Assembly: GCA_023053685.1 (NCBI GenBank)
Contig: JALIGW010000148.1
Span: 1-64,000, forward strand
DNA: 64,000 bases
DNA from: Diadophis punctatus similis
Lineage: Eukaryota > Chordata > Lepidosauria > Squamata > Dipsadidae
Direction: 5' to 3'
Each line of letters starts with the position of its first letter. The stretch's first letter is position 1. The position numbers and the translations under genes were made by a program. This document shows positions 35,625-45,481 of the stretch, piece after piece. The notes beneath the pieces are model-generated. The model saw only the letters and a program-made list of their open reading frames with translations, was not told where the DNA came from and made no database searches.

Positions 35625-35795
35625 TTGTTTAGTTATTTATTTAATATATTTGTATGCCAACTCAGTCAAAATAGACCCTCAGCAGTTACACAGAATAAAT
35701 GCAGTAGGAATTAAAGAATTATTAAATCAATAAAAATAGAAGCCAGATAACATAAACCACATATAAAATACATAAAAATACAGATTGCTAAGAAA
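35625..35795 (-). repeat. Possible L2-like LINE 3' end
   Basis: 'agttatttatttaatatatttgtatgcc' followed by 'cagttacacagaataaa' has the layout of an L2-like end in reverse, but it is too diverged to be sure. Confidence 0.3.
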
Positions 35796-36248
35796 AATAA
35801 AGTGTTTCTAAGAACAGAAATTCAACAGCTTTTAGAGAAGTGCAGGTTTTCTCCTCCCTGCTCCTTTCTAGAGAAAGGATAGCGGAGTGTCTAAATGAAA
35901 GTTGAATGGGGGAAAAAAAGAATTTAAGGGGAAAATCCTGAAAAATTTGAAATAATGCTTAATTAGAGAAATGGGGATTGGTGCAAAGATAAGAAATTAG
36001 AAGAATCCAAAAGTCGCAAACAATTCCTTCCTCAACAAAAATACATTTCAGATGAAACAACTAACCAACAACACATATCTAAGTTCAGCAAGGTTTAATT
36101 TATGAGACCGGGGACCTTGTGGTTACTCAATCTTCTGTGACTCAAGTATAACCTTATGATGTAATGACCACCACCCATAGTTGGCCATTTTCAAATTGAA
36201 ATAAAAATGTTACACTGGCTAAATTTGCCCTTGTTATCCAGAGTAACA
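35796..36248. other. Unannotated DNA
   Basis: AT-rich. No repeat or coding region was recognised before the AATAG array. Confidence 0.35.
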
Positions 36249-36640
36249 AAATAGAATAGAATAGAATAGAATAGAATAGAATAGAATAGAATAGAATAGA
36301 ATAGAATAGAATAGAATAGAATAGAATAGAATAGAATTTTTTATTGGCCAAGTGTGATTGGACACACAAGGAATTTGTCTTGGTGCATATGCTCTCAGTG
36401 TACATAAAAGAAAAGATACGTTCGTCAAGAATCATAAGGAACAACACTTAATGATAGTCCGGGTACAAATAAACAATCAAATCATATTAGGAACCAGTCA
36501 ATATAAATCATAAATAGTAAATAGTAAATTATTAAATAGTGTGACAGTGTTGAGGGAATTATTTGTTTAGCAGAGTGATGGCGTTCGGGGAAAAACTGTT
36601 ATTGTGTCTAGTTTTTTTGGTGTGCAGTGCTCTATAGCGT
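36249..36640 (-). mobile_element. L3/Snake1 LINE 3' end with (AATAG)n
   Basis: The tail array (36249-36337) is about 90 bp of AATAG on plus. The LINE 3'UTR then reads in reverse: attggccaagtgtgattgg, ctctcagtgtacataaaag, aacacttaatgatagtcc, up to the last codons near gtgcagtgctctatagcg (36632). Confidence 0.9.
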
Positions 36641-36782
36641 CTACACAATTCTAGTTTTTTTAATGTTTGTGTAACAACCATATTTTAGTTTTAACATAAT
36701 GGCATGATTCACAGAACATCTAAGACAATGATTGGGTTCCAACAATATACTGAATGAGTTATTACACTGCTCTATGGTGTAT

Positions 36783-37005
36783 GAACTGTGGTGGTGCAGT
36801 AGTCAGAATGCAGTACTGCAGGCTAATTCTGCTGACCGCCAGTAGCTCAATCCTCATTGGCTCAAGGCTGACTCAGCCTTCCATCCTTTCGAGGTCAGTA
36901 AAATGAGGATCCAGATTGTTGTAAGCAATATGCTGACTCTGTAAACCGCTTAGAGAGGACTGTAAAGCACCGTGAATCTGTATATAAGTCTAAGTGCTAT
37001 TGCTT
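36783..37005 (+). repeat. Sauria SINE
   Basis: Head ctgtggtggtgcagtagtcagaatg, body caaggctgactcagcc and gtaaaatgaggatcc, end tataagtctaagtgctattgc. The B-box region (gtagctcaatcctc) is mutated. Confidence 0.85.
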
Positions 37006-37697
37006 TGGTAGTCCAACCTGGCATATTGTGAAAACTACATCATTGCCTACCTCACTCTGGTCTTCCAAAACTACTGTGCCCGAGATGTGGATCTTGTCAC
37101 TTAGAAAGGAATTTCCCTTTGCCTTGGAGACTCACATTATTTTCCCAGATCAGTTCAATTCAATGAATTCCTACTAGAAATTGTGCAGCAGAGCCTAACA
37201 TCCACCAATGAGCATTAAATTTGTTAAAGAGCACTTTGCACTGTGATAGATTTAGTTACTCATATATTAACTTTTACGTTCCCCTGTATTTATTTTTTTT
37301 TTTTTAATAATGCAGTTACATAAAACTTTATTGTTTTTCTGCAAATTCGTCAACTTAAAAACACAGGAGGGCTGTGGTAATTATCATCAGCATCTATCTA
37401 AAATTATGTTTGTATAGACAAAAGACAATGAGGGGGGGAAGTATTTTTAGATTTCCTGCTATATCTCCTGCATACCAAATCAATATGGGTGGAGGAGCAG
37501 ATATTTTATTTTAAAAAGCCTTGGAAAACTATTTTTAAATCGGGGTAGTAAGTTCAGGTTGCTGTATTCTACTGTATAAGCAATATGTAAGTGAGCTCAG
37601 ACTCTTATTTCAGGAAGCCACACAAAAATTAAAATGCAGTTTATATTCAATCGTAACTGCTCCATCTAAAGCCAAGATGCATCTTGAGCAGAGATAT
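37006..37697. other. Unannotated DNA with a poly-T head
   Basis: T14 at about 37289-37306, followed by 'ataaaactttattg', could be the 3' end of a minus-strand retroposed copy (CAATAAAGTTTTAT plus poly-A). No TSD could be matched. Confidence 0.35.
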
Positions 37698-37710
37698 AAG
37701 GTACAGTTAA

Positions 37711-39116
37711 GGGGTGTATGGGGTGCTTAGGGAGGGTGTTACGAGGGGGTGAGGTTTGTCCCAACCAACCGTGAACCTGTTCACATGCAAACGGACTAGG
37801 GCTGAAATAAAACTGACAGAGGAGTCTTGTAAAAATATACTTTACTAAAAACATTAAAAAGGACTTATGTCTTTAAAACACATCAACTAACAAACACTTT
37901 GTCTTCACTAGCTGAAGCCAGGCCGTCTCCCTAAATTCCTCTCCTGCAATACTGAAACCAGTCCTCTTAACCCTTTCCAAAGGGAAAGGAAAAACTAACA
38001 CAATACTAAGTAGGTTCAGGATTGATACGTCATTGAGGCAGTGGAAAGCGGCAACGTAGGCTTCTCGGCAATGGTGAGTGAGAGAGTCCTAAGTAAATCA
38101 CCTGTAGAGATGATCTAATCAGCATCGTGGCCTGAAGCTCCTGGCAGGGCAGTTTTCCAACTCTCCCTCTTGGTCGTAGCTCCAGCAACAGCAGCAACAG
38201 CAGATGCTAGTTTGCAGGCACAAACTAGCTTGCATACTCAGTTCAGCAAAGGCAAGCTTTCTTCTTTCTTCTCTCTGGCTTTCTGGCTCTGAGCTCCAGC
38301 TCTTAAGCTCAGCCATTCAGTGACTTGTTTCAGCTCATCTTCTCTGGCTTACTCAGCTCTTGGTTTGCTCTCGTCGTAGGGCAGCAGCAGCAGCAGGCAG
38401 CAGGCTCCCACTTATATAGTAAATCAGTAGGCAATTAACTAGGGCGGGGAAGGCTTATAGTTAATTGCAAGGCAGAGTTTGGCCTGTTTGAATCTTTGTA
38501 GTTTGTAGCTAATCTGATAGCCACAGCAACCCTGACAAGGGGTAACACCTCTGGTGTAGGGGCATGTCATGTCCTTTTATGGCAGCTCATTTTAGGGCAG
38601 CTTTTAGGGCAGCTCGTTCACCTTTGGTCCCCACCTGTCACTCAGCTCTCACCTATGGCTCCTAGCAGCTGTAGCATGCACAGCAGCCACACCCCGGGCA
38701 ACAGCTTCGGCAGGCTGGCCAAACCAGGTTGAGAGTAGCCGTTGGGTCTTCAACCTTCGGTGAGATAGGAACTTGTCTATCCTGAGCATGTGAAGACAGA
38801 TTCTGGTGGACTGAGCAGATGAAACCTTCTAGAATAGGACAACGGTCATGAAGGCAGTCTCTGCAAGCGATGTGTTATGCTAAGAGCATGGCAAGACACG
38901 AAAGACGCCCTGGTCAACCACTGCGCCCAGCCCATCTCCAACTGTCTTGACTCTTGTCCTGCTATTTGGAGCAAGATGGAATCTGGGAAGAGAGAGTGGG
39001 GCTGACTATGCGCACCTCTCCCTCACTTTAATCCAATTCATGCGCAAGTCTTGACATCCCCCCAATTGATAGATGTCAAGGTCCTCTTCGAACACGATGG
39101 ACGAACATCAGCAATC
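37711..39116 (-). mobile_element. LTR-containing insertion bounded by 13-bp direct repeats
   Basis: The 13-bp sequence aaggtacagttaa occurs at 37698-37710 and 39117-39129, enclosing 1,406 bp. On the minus strand the interior starts with a purine tract (aattgggggga) immediately before TGTCAAGACTTGCGC (39056), like a polypurine tract and LTR start. It also has gagctgccctaaaa repeats. A clearer TG...CA unit is annotated separately. LTR elements normally make 4-6 bp TSDs, so the 13-bp repeats are unexplained. Confidence 0.5.
37737..38537 (-). mobile_element. Candidate LTR, about 801 bp
   Basis: On the minus strand it starts TGTCAGGGTTGCTG (38537) and ends CCTCGTAACA (37737), with a 4-bp repeat aggg on both sides (37733-37736, 38538-38541). 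A TATA box (ctatataagtggg) lies at 38407-38420, about 120 bp inside, with a CTG-rich leader after it. No gag or pol coding is visible. An alternative reading is that the LTR extends to TG at 39056. Confidence 0.5.
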
Positions 39117-39129
39117 AAGGTACAGTTAA

Positions 39130-39708
39130 ACTGTGACTCACTTATCTCTTCCTGCTTTCTCATTTCTGTCATGTAACTCTGTGTATTTTTCTACTGGACT
39201 GTTTGATGATTACTTATATAGCAGTCCTCCAGAGGAGCAATATCTGGATCTCAGTGAACACCTGTTATCTGTCCTTCTTTCACCCTTCATTTTTTCCTAA
39301 AGTCTACCTTACCAAAGGATCAGAAGACAAAGCAGCAAAGAAAGCAGAAAGCTGAAATGTTCACAGTGAGTTTAGATTTCTTTTCAAGGCATGATTGTTT
39401 TGCGAGACAAAATGTTATTAAATAGAGCACTGATGTTGCAGGCTGATGAAATTTGATCATTTCCCTTGCGATATCCATAATAAGGCCAGTTGATTTAAGT
39501 TATCCTAGTCTAAATGCACAGCGGTACAGATTCACTCATCCTGACAGTTGTATAGCACCGATGTTCTGATAAATTCCTTCCTGATCAACAGATAGGTCTG
39601 CTTCTGTGTATTTTTATTATTCAAGTAAATATTATTCAACCATTATTTAGAACGGTTCTAATACTCAAGAATTTCTAGGTCTCCCAAAACCCTCCCTATT
39701 CAATTTTC
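39130..39708. other. Unannotated DNA
   Basis: Nothing recognised before the 12-bp TSD (39709-39720) of the next element. Confidence 0.4.
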
Positions 39709-39767
39709 TTATTGATTATTGAAAAAGTTTTATTAGTACAGAGTACAAACATTTTTTAAATTTTTCT

Positions 39768-39803
39768 CCCCCCACCCCCTTCCCTCCCCCCTCCCCCCCT
39801 TGG
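39768..39803 (-). promoter_or_regulatory. G-rich polypurine tract of L1-type 3'UTR
   Basis: On the minus strand it reads runs of G6-G7 separated by A or T (plus: ctccccccacccc, ctcccccctcccccc). A conserved G-rich polypurine tract near the 3' end is a known L1 3'UTR feature and can fold as a G-quadruplex. Here it lies about 50 bp before the element end. Confidence 0.65.
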
Positions 39804-40680
39804 ACTTCCCAGAGAGAATATAGGGCATAATATCAATAAAATAAATTTGGTGAAAAAAGAAAAAAAACAAACCACAAAAATCCCTCAACTACACATTGTA
39901 CATTAATAGATTACATCATTAAACTTCTATATTTTATATCATCTGAATATAAAATAATAATGAAACAATAAAGAAAAAATAAAAATAAAGATACAAAAGA
40001 GAAAAAAAACAAAAAAATACAGAAAAAGCAAAGTTAATAATAAAGAGAAAAGTTATACAAAGGAAAAAGAACAATTTCTTCCTCCTCCTTTCAATCTTCT
40101 ATCCTAAAAAAAAATCCTAGACTTCATCATAATATTAATAGCATAATATTACCATACATCAAATTATATACTTCCAAAAAATTATAATTCTTAAAAAGAT
40201 ATTGATAGTAATAATAATAATCTGAAGTATGCAAAGGAAAGAAAACAATTTCATCCTCCTCATTTCAATCAACTATCCTAGACAACATCTAGTCAAAATT
40301 AAATAAAACTTGAATAAGTATTACACTTCCAAAAAATTCTAAATCTTTAAAAGATATTAATAATTCTAAATCTTTAAAAAACATTAATAATAATTATAAT
40401 CCCAAAATTAAATAAAACTTAAACACATATTACATAAATAATATCTGAATATTAAATAAAAAAACTTTTAAAATTCATCATAATAACATAATATTATTAT
40501 ACATCAACTTTAATTATAATACTTTATGACTTAATAATTTTAGTTAAAAATTCCAATTCCTCAAAAAAATATTAAAAGAAAAAAGTTAAAGGGAAAAGAA
40601 AGCAAAAAAAAAAATAAACAAAGAAAGGAAAAGGAAAAATACAATCATATTAATCTCCATCCATCTAGTACATATCAACA

Positions 40681-41782
40681 CTACATCTCTTTGTATCTTA
40701 TTGGTTGCCTCATTTTATATCTTGATGATTTTAAATTTATCAGCTCGTCTCCCATCTGATCCCGATCCTCCATCTCCTTTTCCCCATCTTTCTGACTCTG
40801 CCATTCGCTTTGAGTCTTTGAAACTATTCCATTTTGATCCAATAAGGCTGGCTCTTCCTCCTTGTCCTCTTCTACATTCATACGTCTTTCTTCTGGAATT
40901 TTAGATATATCAGCCTTTAAAACATTGACATAAAATTGAGTAGCTTTCTTTATCGTGTTCAACCGATATCTTTTCCCCGAAAATTTCACCGCTACTCCTG
41001 TTGGTGCTTCCCATTTATATTGTAAATTCAATCTTTTAAGTTCATCAGTCAAAAAAGTAAATTCTTTTCTAGCTTTGAACATTTTAGAGGGAATTTCTTT
41101 CCATATCCTAAGTTCTTGACCATTCACCTGAAGATTATTCTTAAACGTCGCCTGTATAATTCTGTTCCGTAAAGCTCTTGTAGTAAAATATATAACAATG
41201 TCCCTTGTTAGATGTTTTTGTTTTGCATACCACGAGTTGACCCTATATATCTTTTCAATTTGTGTAGCTAATTCATCTTTAGACATTCCAGAGACCTGCT
41301 CCAAAGCATCAATTATTCTTCCTTTCAAGTCATCATATAATCCCTCCTTCAACCCTCTCAGTCTTATAGCGAATTCCATTCTTCTGAACTGTGTCATCAA
41401 CACCTCTGTTTCAAAATTTGCAATATCTTTTTGAAATTTATTTATATATTCCACCGAAGTTGCCAAGGCTTGTTTATTTGTTTCAATACAGTCCTCCAAA
41501 ACATCAATATTTGTTGCTAAACCTTTGCAGACCTCTAACATGTCCAACCTTAGCTGATTTTCCATCTTCTTTAAAGCATCCTGCATTTTTTTTTATTTCA
41601 CTAATTTTTTGATTAAATTCCAAAATCAAATCCTGTTTCATAATCTTTAAAGTACTTAATAAATTTTCAGATGTCAAAGACTGTGGAGATGTTGACTCAG
41701 TCACAAGTTGCATTTTAGAAGTATAAGCGGAGGGATAGCCAGCTCTTTTGTTCAAAACAATCATTCCAGACTTAGAAGCCAT
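40681..41782 (-). pseudogene. L1 ORF1 protein gene, one frameshift
   Basis: RNA-binding nucleic-acid chaperone of an L1-type LINE. The start is the ATG at 41782-41780 in ACAACAATGGCTTC; it is preferred over the in-frame ATG nine codons upstream because the same context is duplicated in the next monomer. About 65 codons (MASKSG...) lead to a run of nine A (T9 at 41586-41594 on plus), where the frame changes. The remaining 301 codons show a coiled-coil start, FRRMEFAIRLRGLKEG (RRM entry), IEKIYRVN, LTRDIVIYFTTRALRNRIIQ, and the C-terminal KARKEFTFLTDELKRLNLQY and GKRYRLNTIKKATQFY. About 366 residues in total fits the family. The break sits in a homopolymer, so a sequencing indel is possible and the gene may be intact in the animal. 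Confidence 0.8.
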
Positions 41783-42239
41783 TGTTGTAGTTCCAAAGGA
41801 ATGCACAGAAAGTGCCAGATCTCTAAAACGTTCTTCCCAATTTCAGAAGCAGATAATTTTTTGTTTTTTTATATCTATATATTTTAAGAAAGTTATCAGT
41901 TATTATTATAATCCAAAATCAAGAGACAGAGAGAGAAAAACCAATTTTCAAATTTTCCATAAAAGAAAAAACCACAGGCAAAACGGAAAAACAATCTTTC
42001 CAGTTGAAGCCATTGTTGTATTTCCAGAGGAGTACAAAGAAAAGGCCAGATCTCTAATTAAAGTTCTTAATTTCAAAGGCAGAAAGTTTTTTTTCCTTTT
42101 CTTTTTAATTTAAGAAATTATCTATTGTTGTTATAATCCAAAGTCAGGAAACAGAGAAAGAAAAACCCATTTCCAAATTCAAAAGTTTCCATAAGAAAAA
42201 AAAACCGCAGGCAAAGCACAGATCACTTTCACTTCTTCT
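41778..42239 (-). repeat. Two 231-bp tandem monomers in L1 5'UTR / ORF1 start
   Basis: The unit at 41778-42008 recurs at 42009-42239 with the same order: gccattgttgta, ttccaaaggaatgcacagaa (ttccagaggagtacaaagaa), gccagatctcta, ataatccaaaatcaagagac (ataatccaaagtcaggaaac), gagaaaaacc, aaccacaggcaaa. Each unit includes the ATG context of ORF1. A partial third start (accatattgttgc) lies at about 42246. Confidence 0.8.
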
Positions 42240-42399
42240 TCAAGCACCATATTGTTGCTTATTAGGTGCTACTTTGTTTCTTTTCCATAGTAAAAGTTAG
42301 CAGAGGGTTGAACAAAAAGAAAATTCAATACTTGCCCAGCTTAGCTCCTGTTTCTCTCTGTCTGCTTCTTTCAACCATAAAATGTATTATAAATCCCAT

Positions 42400-42679
42400 T
42401 CTGGAAGCAGCGGAGGTCTCGGCATCTTGCTCCGCAAAAGCGGAGGCTTCCGGATTCCCGGAGCAGGAGACAGGCTGCCTGGGGAGCCTTCACCCTTCGC
42501 GCCCCTAGATGACTCCTAGGGCGCTAGGGGGGCTCTACCCCACCTGTCAGGCTCTTCTCTCTCCCCTTTGCCCGGGGCAGAGATTTCCAAGCTGCGAGAC
42601 AGCTGTTCTGGCGGCTTGGCGAGGAATCGGAGAGGCGCTCTAAAAAGAGCGTCGGCGATGCTGAAGACCGAACCCGAAG
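42400..42679 (-). promoter_or_regulatory. CpG-rich 5'UTR of the HAL1-like element
   Basis: In an otherwise AT-rich neighbourhood this 280 bp is GC-rich with about 20 CpGs (gcggaggtctcgg, ttcgcgcccc, gcgtcggcgatg). It sits at the 5' terminus, where L1 internal promoters lie. Small palindromes (cgctcttttta-gagcg; ctccgcaaaagcggag) are present. Confidence 0.6.
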
Positions 42680-42955
42680 TTATTGATTATTTAAACACAA
42701 ATGGGAACAGTTTATTCCTCCGAGTTTCCCCCTCTATGCCTTTGTTTGTTTGCTGGTTTTAAAAGCTGCCCAACTCCGATTGACTCTTACAGCTGGAGTG
42801 GTTTACATTTCCAACTGTGGGACATAGTAAAATGAAAGGAATAAAAAGACATATCTATAAAAAAATAGTGCAATGATTATCTTTAGCTTTGGGACTTTTT
42901 TCTTTAACCAGAAAGCTGAAGAACAAGCCTTAGGTTCAAACGAGAAAATCTAGAG

Positions 42956-43082
42956 CAGGGGTGTCAAACTTGGTAATTTAGTGGACTTCAACTCCCAGAA
43001 TTCCCCAGTCAGCATGGCTGGCTGGGAAATTCTGGGAGTTGAAGTCCATAGCTCTTAAATTTGCCAAGGTTGAACAACTCTG
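42956..43082. mobile_element. Palindromic hAT MITE
   Basis: Begins CAGGGGTGTCAAACTTGG, ends CCAAGGTTGAACAACTCTG. The centre is an inverted repeat (gacttcaactcccagaattcc / ggaaattctgggagttgaagtc). The flanking 8-mers atctagag/gtctatgg agree at only 5 positions, so the TSD has decayed. It is the same family as 44.2 kb. Confidence 0.75.
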
Positions 43083-43971
43083 GTCTATGGTGTGAAAACA
43101 TTCTGTGTACTGGACTGGTAAGAGAAGAAGAATAGTGTGAGAGTTATAGATACAGGTGATAGATCTTCTGGAGATCTAGGATGCTAGTATGCCTTGTTAT
43201 TCACTTATAAGAAATGCCCATTTTTAACTACTTGATTTCATTGGATGTCTTGTTTAGAAAAACATATTACACAGCCTCTGGTTAAATGTTTAGAAGCTAT
43301 TCAGTGCAGATAATAAACCATCAATACATTTAAAACCTCAGCATGAATAATTCACACATGTTCACCTGCCAAAAGTTCTGAAGAAGGCTATGGCAGCTGT
43401 TAGAATGGAACACATCCTACTTGTGTTTCATGTAATGTTTCCGACACACAGTATTACACCACATTATATTCCATTAAGTTGGCAGAGGTTTTAACTGGAA
43501 GAGACATGATATGTTTTGTTAATGGTCCACCCTTGCGATGTCTCCCATCAAATATGCAACCTTACACATACAAGTGGTAGGAAGAAGTGAAACATAATAA
43601 AGACTGAGTGCCATGCGCATGTGATTTAATTTCGTAGCTGGCCAACAAATTGAATTTGTTTTGGCTGCGTCGCGAACTCCCCCTCCCCTCCCTTCTGATA
43701 ATGAATACAAATTTACTGTGCACTTCCAAATGCGGCAAATTGCCCTATAAGTGGATGATGCTGTCAATGGCAAACCGGGCTACACTCTGATAATCGGGAT
43801 CTGACATTTAGCAGAACAGCAGATCTGGAACAGCTTCAGCTCTGCTGGAAAAATAAGCATGATACCCAGATGAGGTTTCTTGTTGTATTCAGAAAGGAAA
43901 CTTGGCTGAAGCAGTTGATCAGAAGGCTAGCTATCGATCCGGATATACAACTGATTTCAAGGAGAGTACCG
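43083..43971. other. Unannotated DNA
   Basis: Nothing recognised. The 84-codon minus frame at 43519-43773 has no motif. Confidence 0.4.
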
Positions 43972-44350
43972 TAGCTGTCCCAATGGATGTGTTTTTCCAA
44001 CAGACAACTGGACTTTCTTGGGGGGGGGGTTTCCCTTGAAAATGTTTCACTTCTCATCCAAGAAGCTTCTTCAGTTCTCAGTTCAGTTCAGAACTGAAGA
44101 AGCCTCTTGCGTGAGAAGTGAAATGTTTTCAAGAGGAAAAAAAGTCCAGTTGTCTTTTGTAAAAAGCACCTTTGGGACAACTGTGACCTAGATCAGGGGT
44201 CTCCAACCTTGGCAACTTTAAGCCTGGAGGACTTCAACTCCCAGAATTCCCCAGCCAGCTTTTCTGGCTAGGGAATTCTGGGAGTTGAAGTCCTCCAGGC
44301 TTAAAGTTGCCAAGGTTGGAGACCCCTGACCTAGATGATTGAGAATCTCC
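43972..44350. repeat. Foldback repeat (Penelope-like) split by a MITE
   Basis: Arms: aactggactttcttgggg, cacttctcatccaagaagcttcttc, then a gttcagttcagaactgaag centre, gagaagtgaaatgttttc, aaaagtccagttg, aaaagcacctttggg. The tail gacctagat|gattgagaatctcc is split by the 135-bp MITE. Confidence 0.75.
44194..44328. mobile_element. Near-perfect palindromic hAT MITE, 135 bp
   Basis: CAGGGGTCTCCAACCTTGGC...GCCAAGGTTGGAGACCCCTG. Almost the entire element is one palindrome around 'ccagccagcttttctggctagg'. The perfect 8-bp TSD acctagat flanks it (44186-44193, 44329-44336). High arm identity indicates a recent insertion. Confidence 0.9.
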
Positions 44351-44649
44351 AGAGATACCTGATCTGATCTTTGATTTGCTGCCCGGGAGCCACCTGATAC
44401 CAAGTTGCCAAACAAATAGGTAGAACAAACATAAATAAATGGATAAGGGAAAAGATTGGGTGAAATTTAAAGTAAACATAGTTATTGGGTCTAAAGAACA
44501 GCAAGTCAAGTTGGAGAACAACCTTTAAGCTATAGGAAACGTTTGGGTATCTTATGAAGAAAGATGAAGGAACTGTACATGCTTCTTCTTCAGAATGGAG
44601 ATTTGATAGCTTCTTCAAAGGGCTCAAATAAAATCCCATAGGGAATGTG
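44351..44649. other. Unannotated DNA
   Basis: Three overlapping minus-strand frames (65-102 codons, 44218-44639) run into the adjacent palindrome and lack motifs. Confidence 0.35.
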
Positions 44650-44815
44650 ATGGCGCAAGTGGTTAGGATTCTGGGTTGGAGGTTAAATAGCCCAAGATTC
44701 GAGTGCTGCAGGATAAGCTCCCATCATTCGTTCCAGCATCACCGTTGCCCATGGGATGCCCATGGGGGCTCCTGTCATGTCTCCAGATGATCCTTTCAAC
44801 CTGGAAGCAGCTTAA
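44650..44815 (+). repeat. tRNA-derived SINE-like fragment
   Basis: 'gatggcgcaagtggttaggattctgg' (A-box-like) and 'aagattcgagtgctgcagg' (B-box-like GATTCGAGTGC) 40 bp apart. The following 100 bp is unassigned. It is not a functional tRNA, because the arms do not pair. Confidence 0.5.
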
Positions 44816-45170
44816 ATGGATGAACAGGATGGGGATGTTGTACAGAAAAAGAACACCATCTGTTTTTCATTATCCCAGTGGATGCAAATAATGGATTTAA
44901 GTTACAGAAAAGCATACTCCAACTTAATATTAGAAGATTCCTAAAAGTAAGAGTGATTTTTAAGTGGAACCAATTGCACAGATGGGCTTCTCTTTATTGA
45001 TTGTTTTCAAGCAAGTATTTGTCAAAAGTACTGTAATTAGAATTCCTGTACCAAGCATGGAATTGGATTTCAATGGCCTAAATAGCTCTCCCAACTTTAT
45101 GATCTGCTTTTAGGGCCATGTGTAGCCCTAGGGTTCACTCTGTATGTACTCTACTGGCATGTTATATGAT
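44816..45170. other. Unannotated DNA
   Basis: No repeat or coding motif seen. Confidence 0.35.
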
Positions 45171-45178
45171 CTCCAGCA

Positions 45179-45473
45179 CAGTGGTGGGATTCAATTTTTT
45201 TTACTACTGGTTCTGTAGGCGCGGCTTGGTGGGCGTGGCATGGCTTGGTGGGAATGGCAGGGGAAGGATACTGTAAAATCTCAATTCCCTCCCCACTCCG
45301 GGGGAAGGTTACTGCAAAATCCTCATTCCCTCTCAATCAGCTGGGACTCAGGAGGCAGAGAATAGATGGGGGCGGGGCCAGTCAGAGGTGGTATTTACCG
45401 GTTCTCCGAACTACTCAAAATTTCCGCTTCCGGTTCTCCAGATCTGGTCAGAACCTGCTGAAACCCACCTCTG
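45179..45473. mobile_element. Non-autonomous hAT (CAGTGGTGGGATTC family)
   Basis: The element is 295 bp with ends CAGTGGTGGGATTC and GAAACCCACCTCTG, and the perfect 8-bp TSD ctccagca (45171-45178, 45474-45481). The interior has tggtgggcgtggc units, a partial internal duplication (ggggaaggatactgtaaaatct / gggggaaggttactgcaaaatcc) and ggttctccgaactactc. Relatives are at 33.7 and 49.4 kb. Confidence 0.9.
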
Positions 45474-45481
45474 CTCCAGCA

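Larger units (their letters stand above)
39721..42679 (-). mobile_element. L1-derived retrotransposon with ORF1 but no ORF2 (HAL1-like)
   Basis: Bounded by the perfect 12-bp duplication ttattgattatt (39709-39720, 42680-42691), so it is a complete insertion of 2,959 bp. On the minus strand, in order: a CpG-rich 5'UTR (about 42400-42679), two 231-bp tandem monomers (41778-42239), an L1-type ORF1 gene with one frameshift (40681-41782), about 900 bp of T-rich sequence with stops in all frames, and a G-rich polypurine tract (39776-39803 on plus as C-runs). It ends with an AATAAA signal (ctaataaaact) about 12 bp from the end. ORF2 (endonuclease/RT) is absent and no poly-A tail is seen. Trans-mobilisation by a full L1 is inferred. 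Confidence 0.75.

Noticed and set aside
42400..42679. CpG island marking a host promoter
   Set aside because: It lies within the TSD-bounded L1-derived element at its 5' end, where an internal promoter is expected; no host exon is nearby.
42948..43090. Perfect TSD for the 42.96 kb MITE
   Set aside because: The flanking 8-mers agree at only five of eight positions; the element call rests on its termini and similarity to the 44.2 kb copy.
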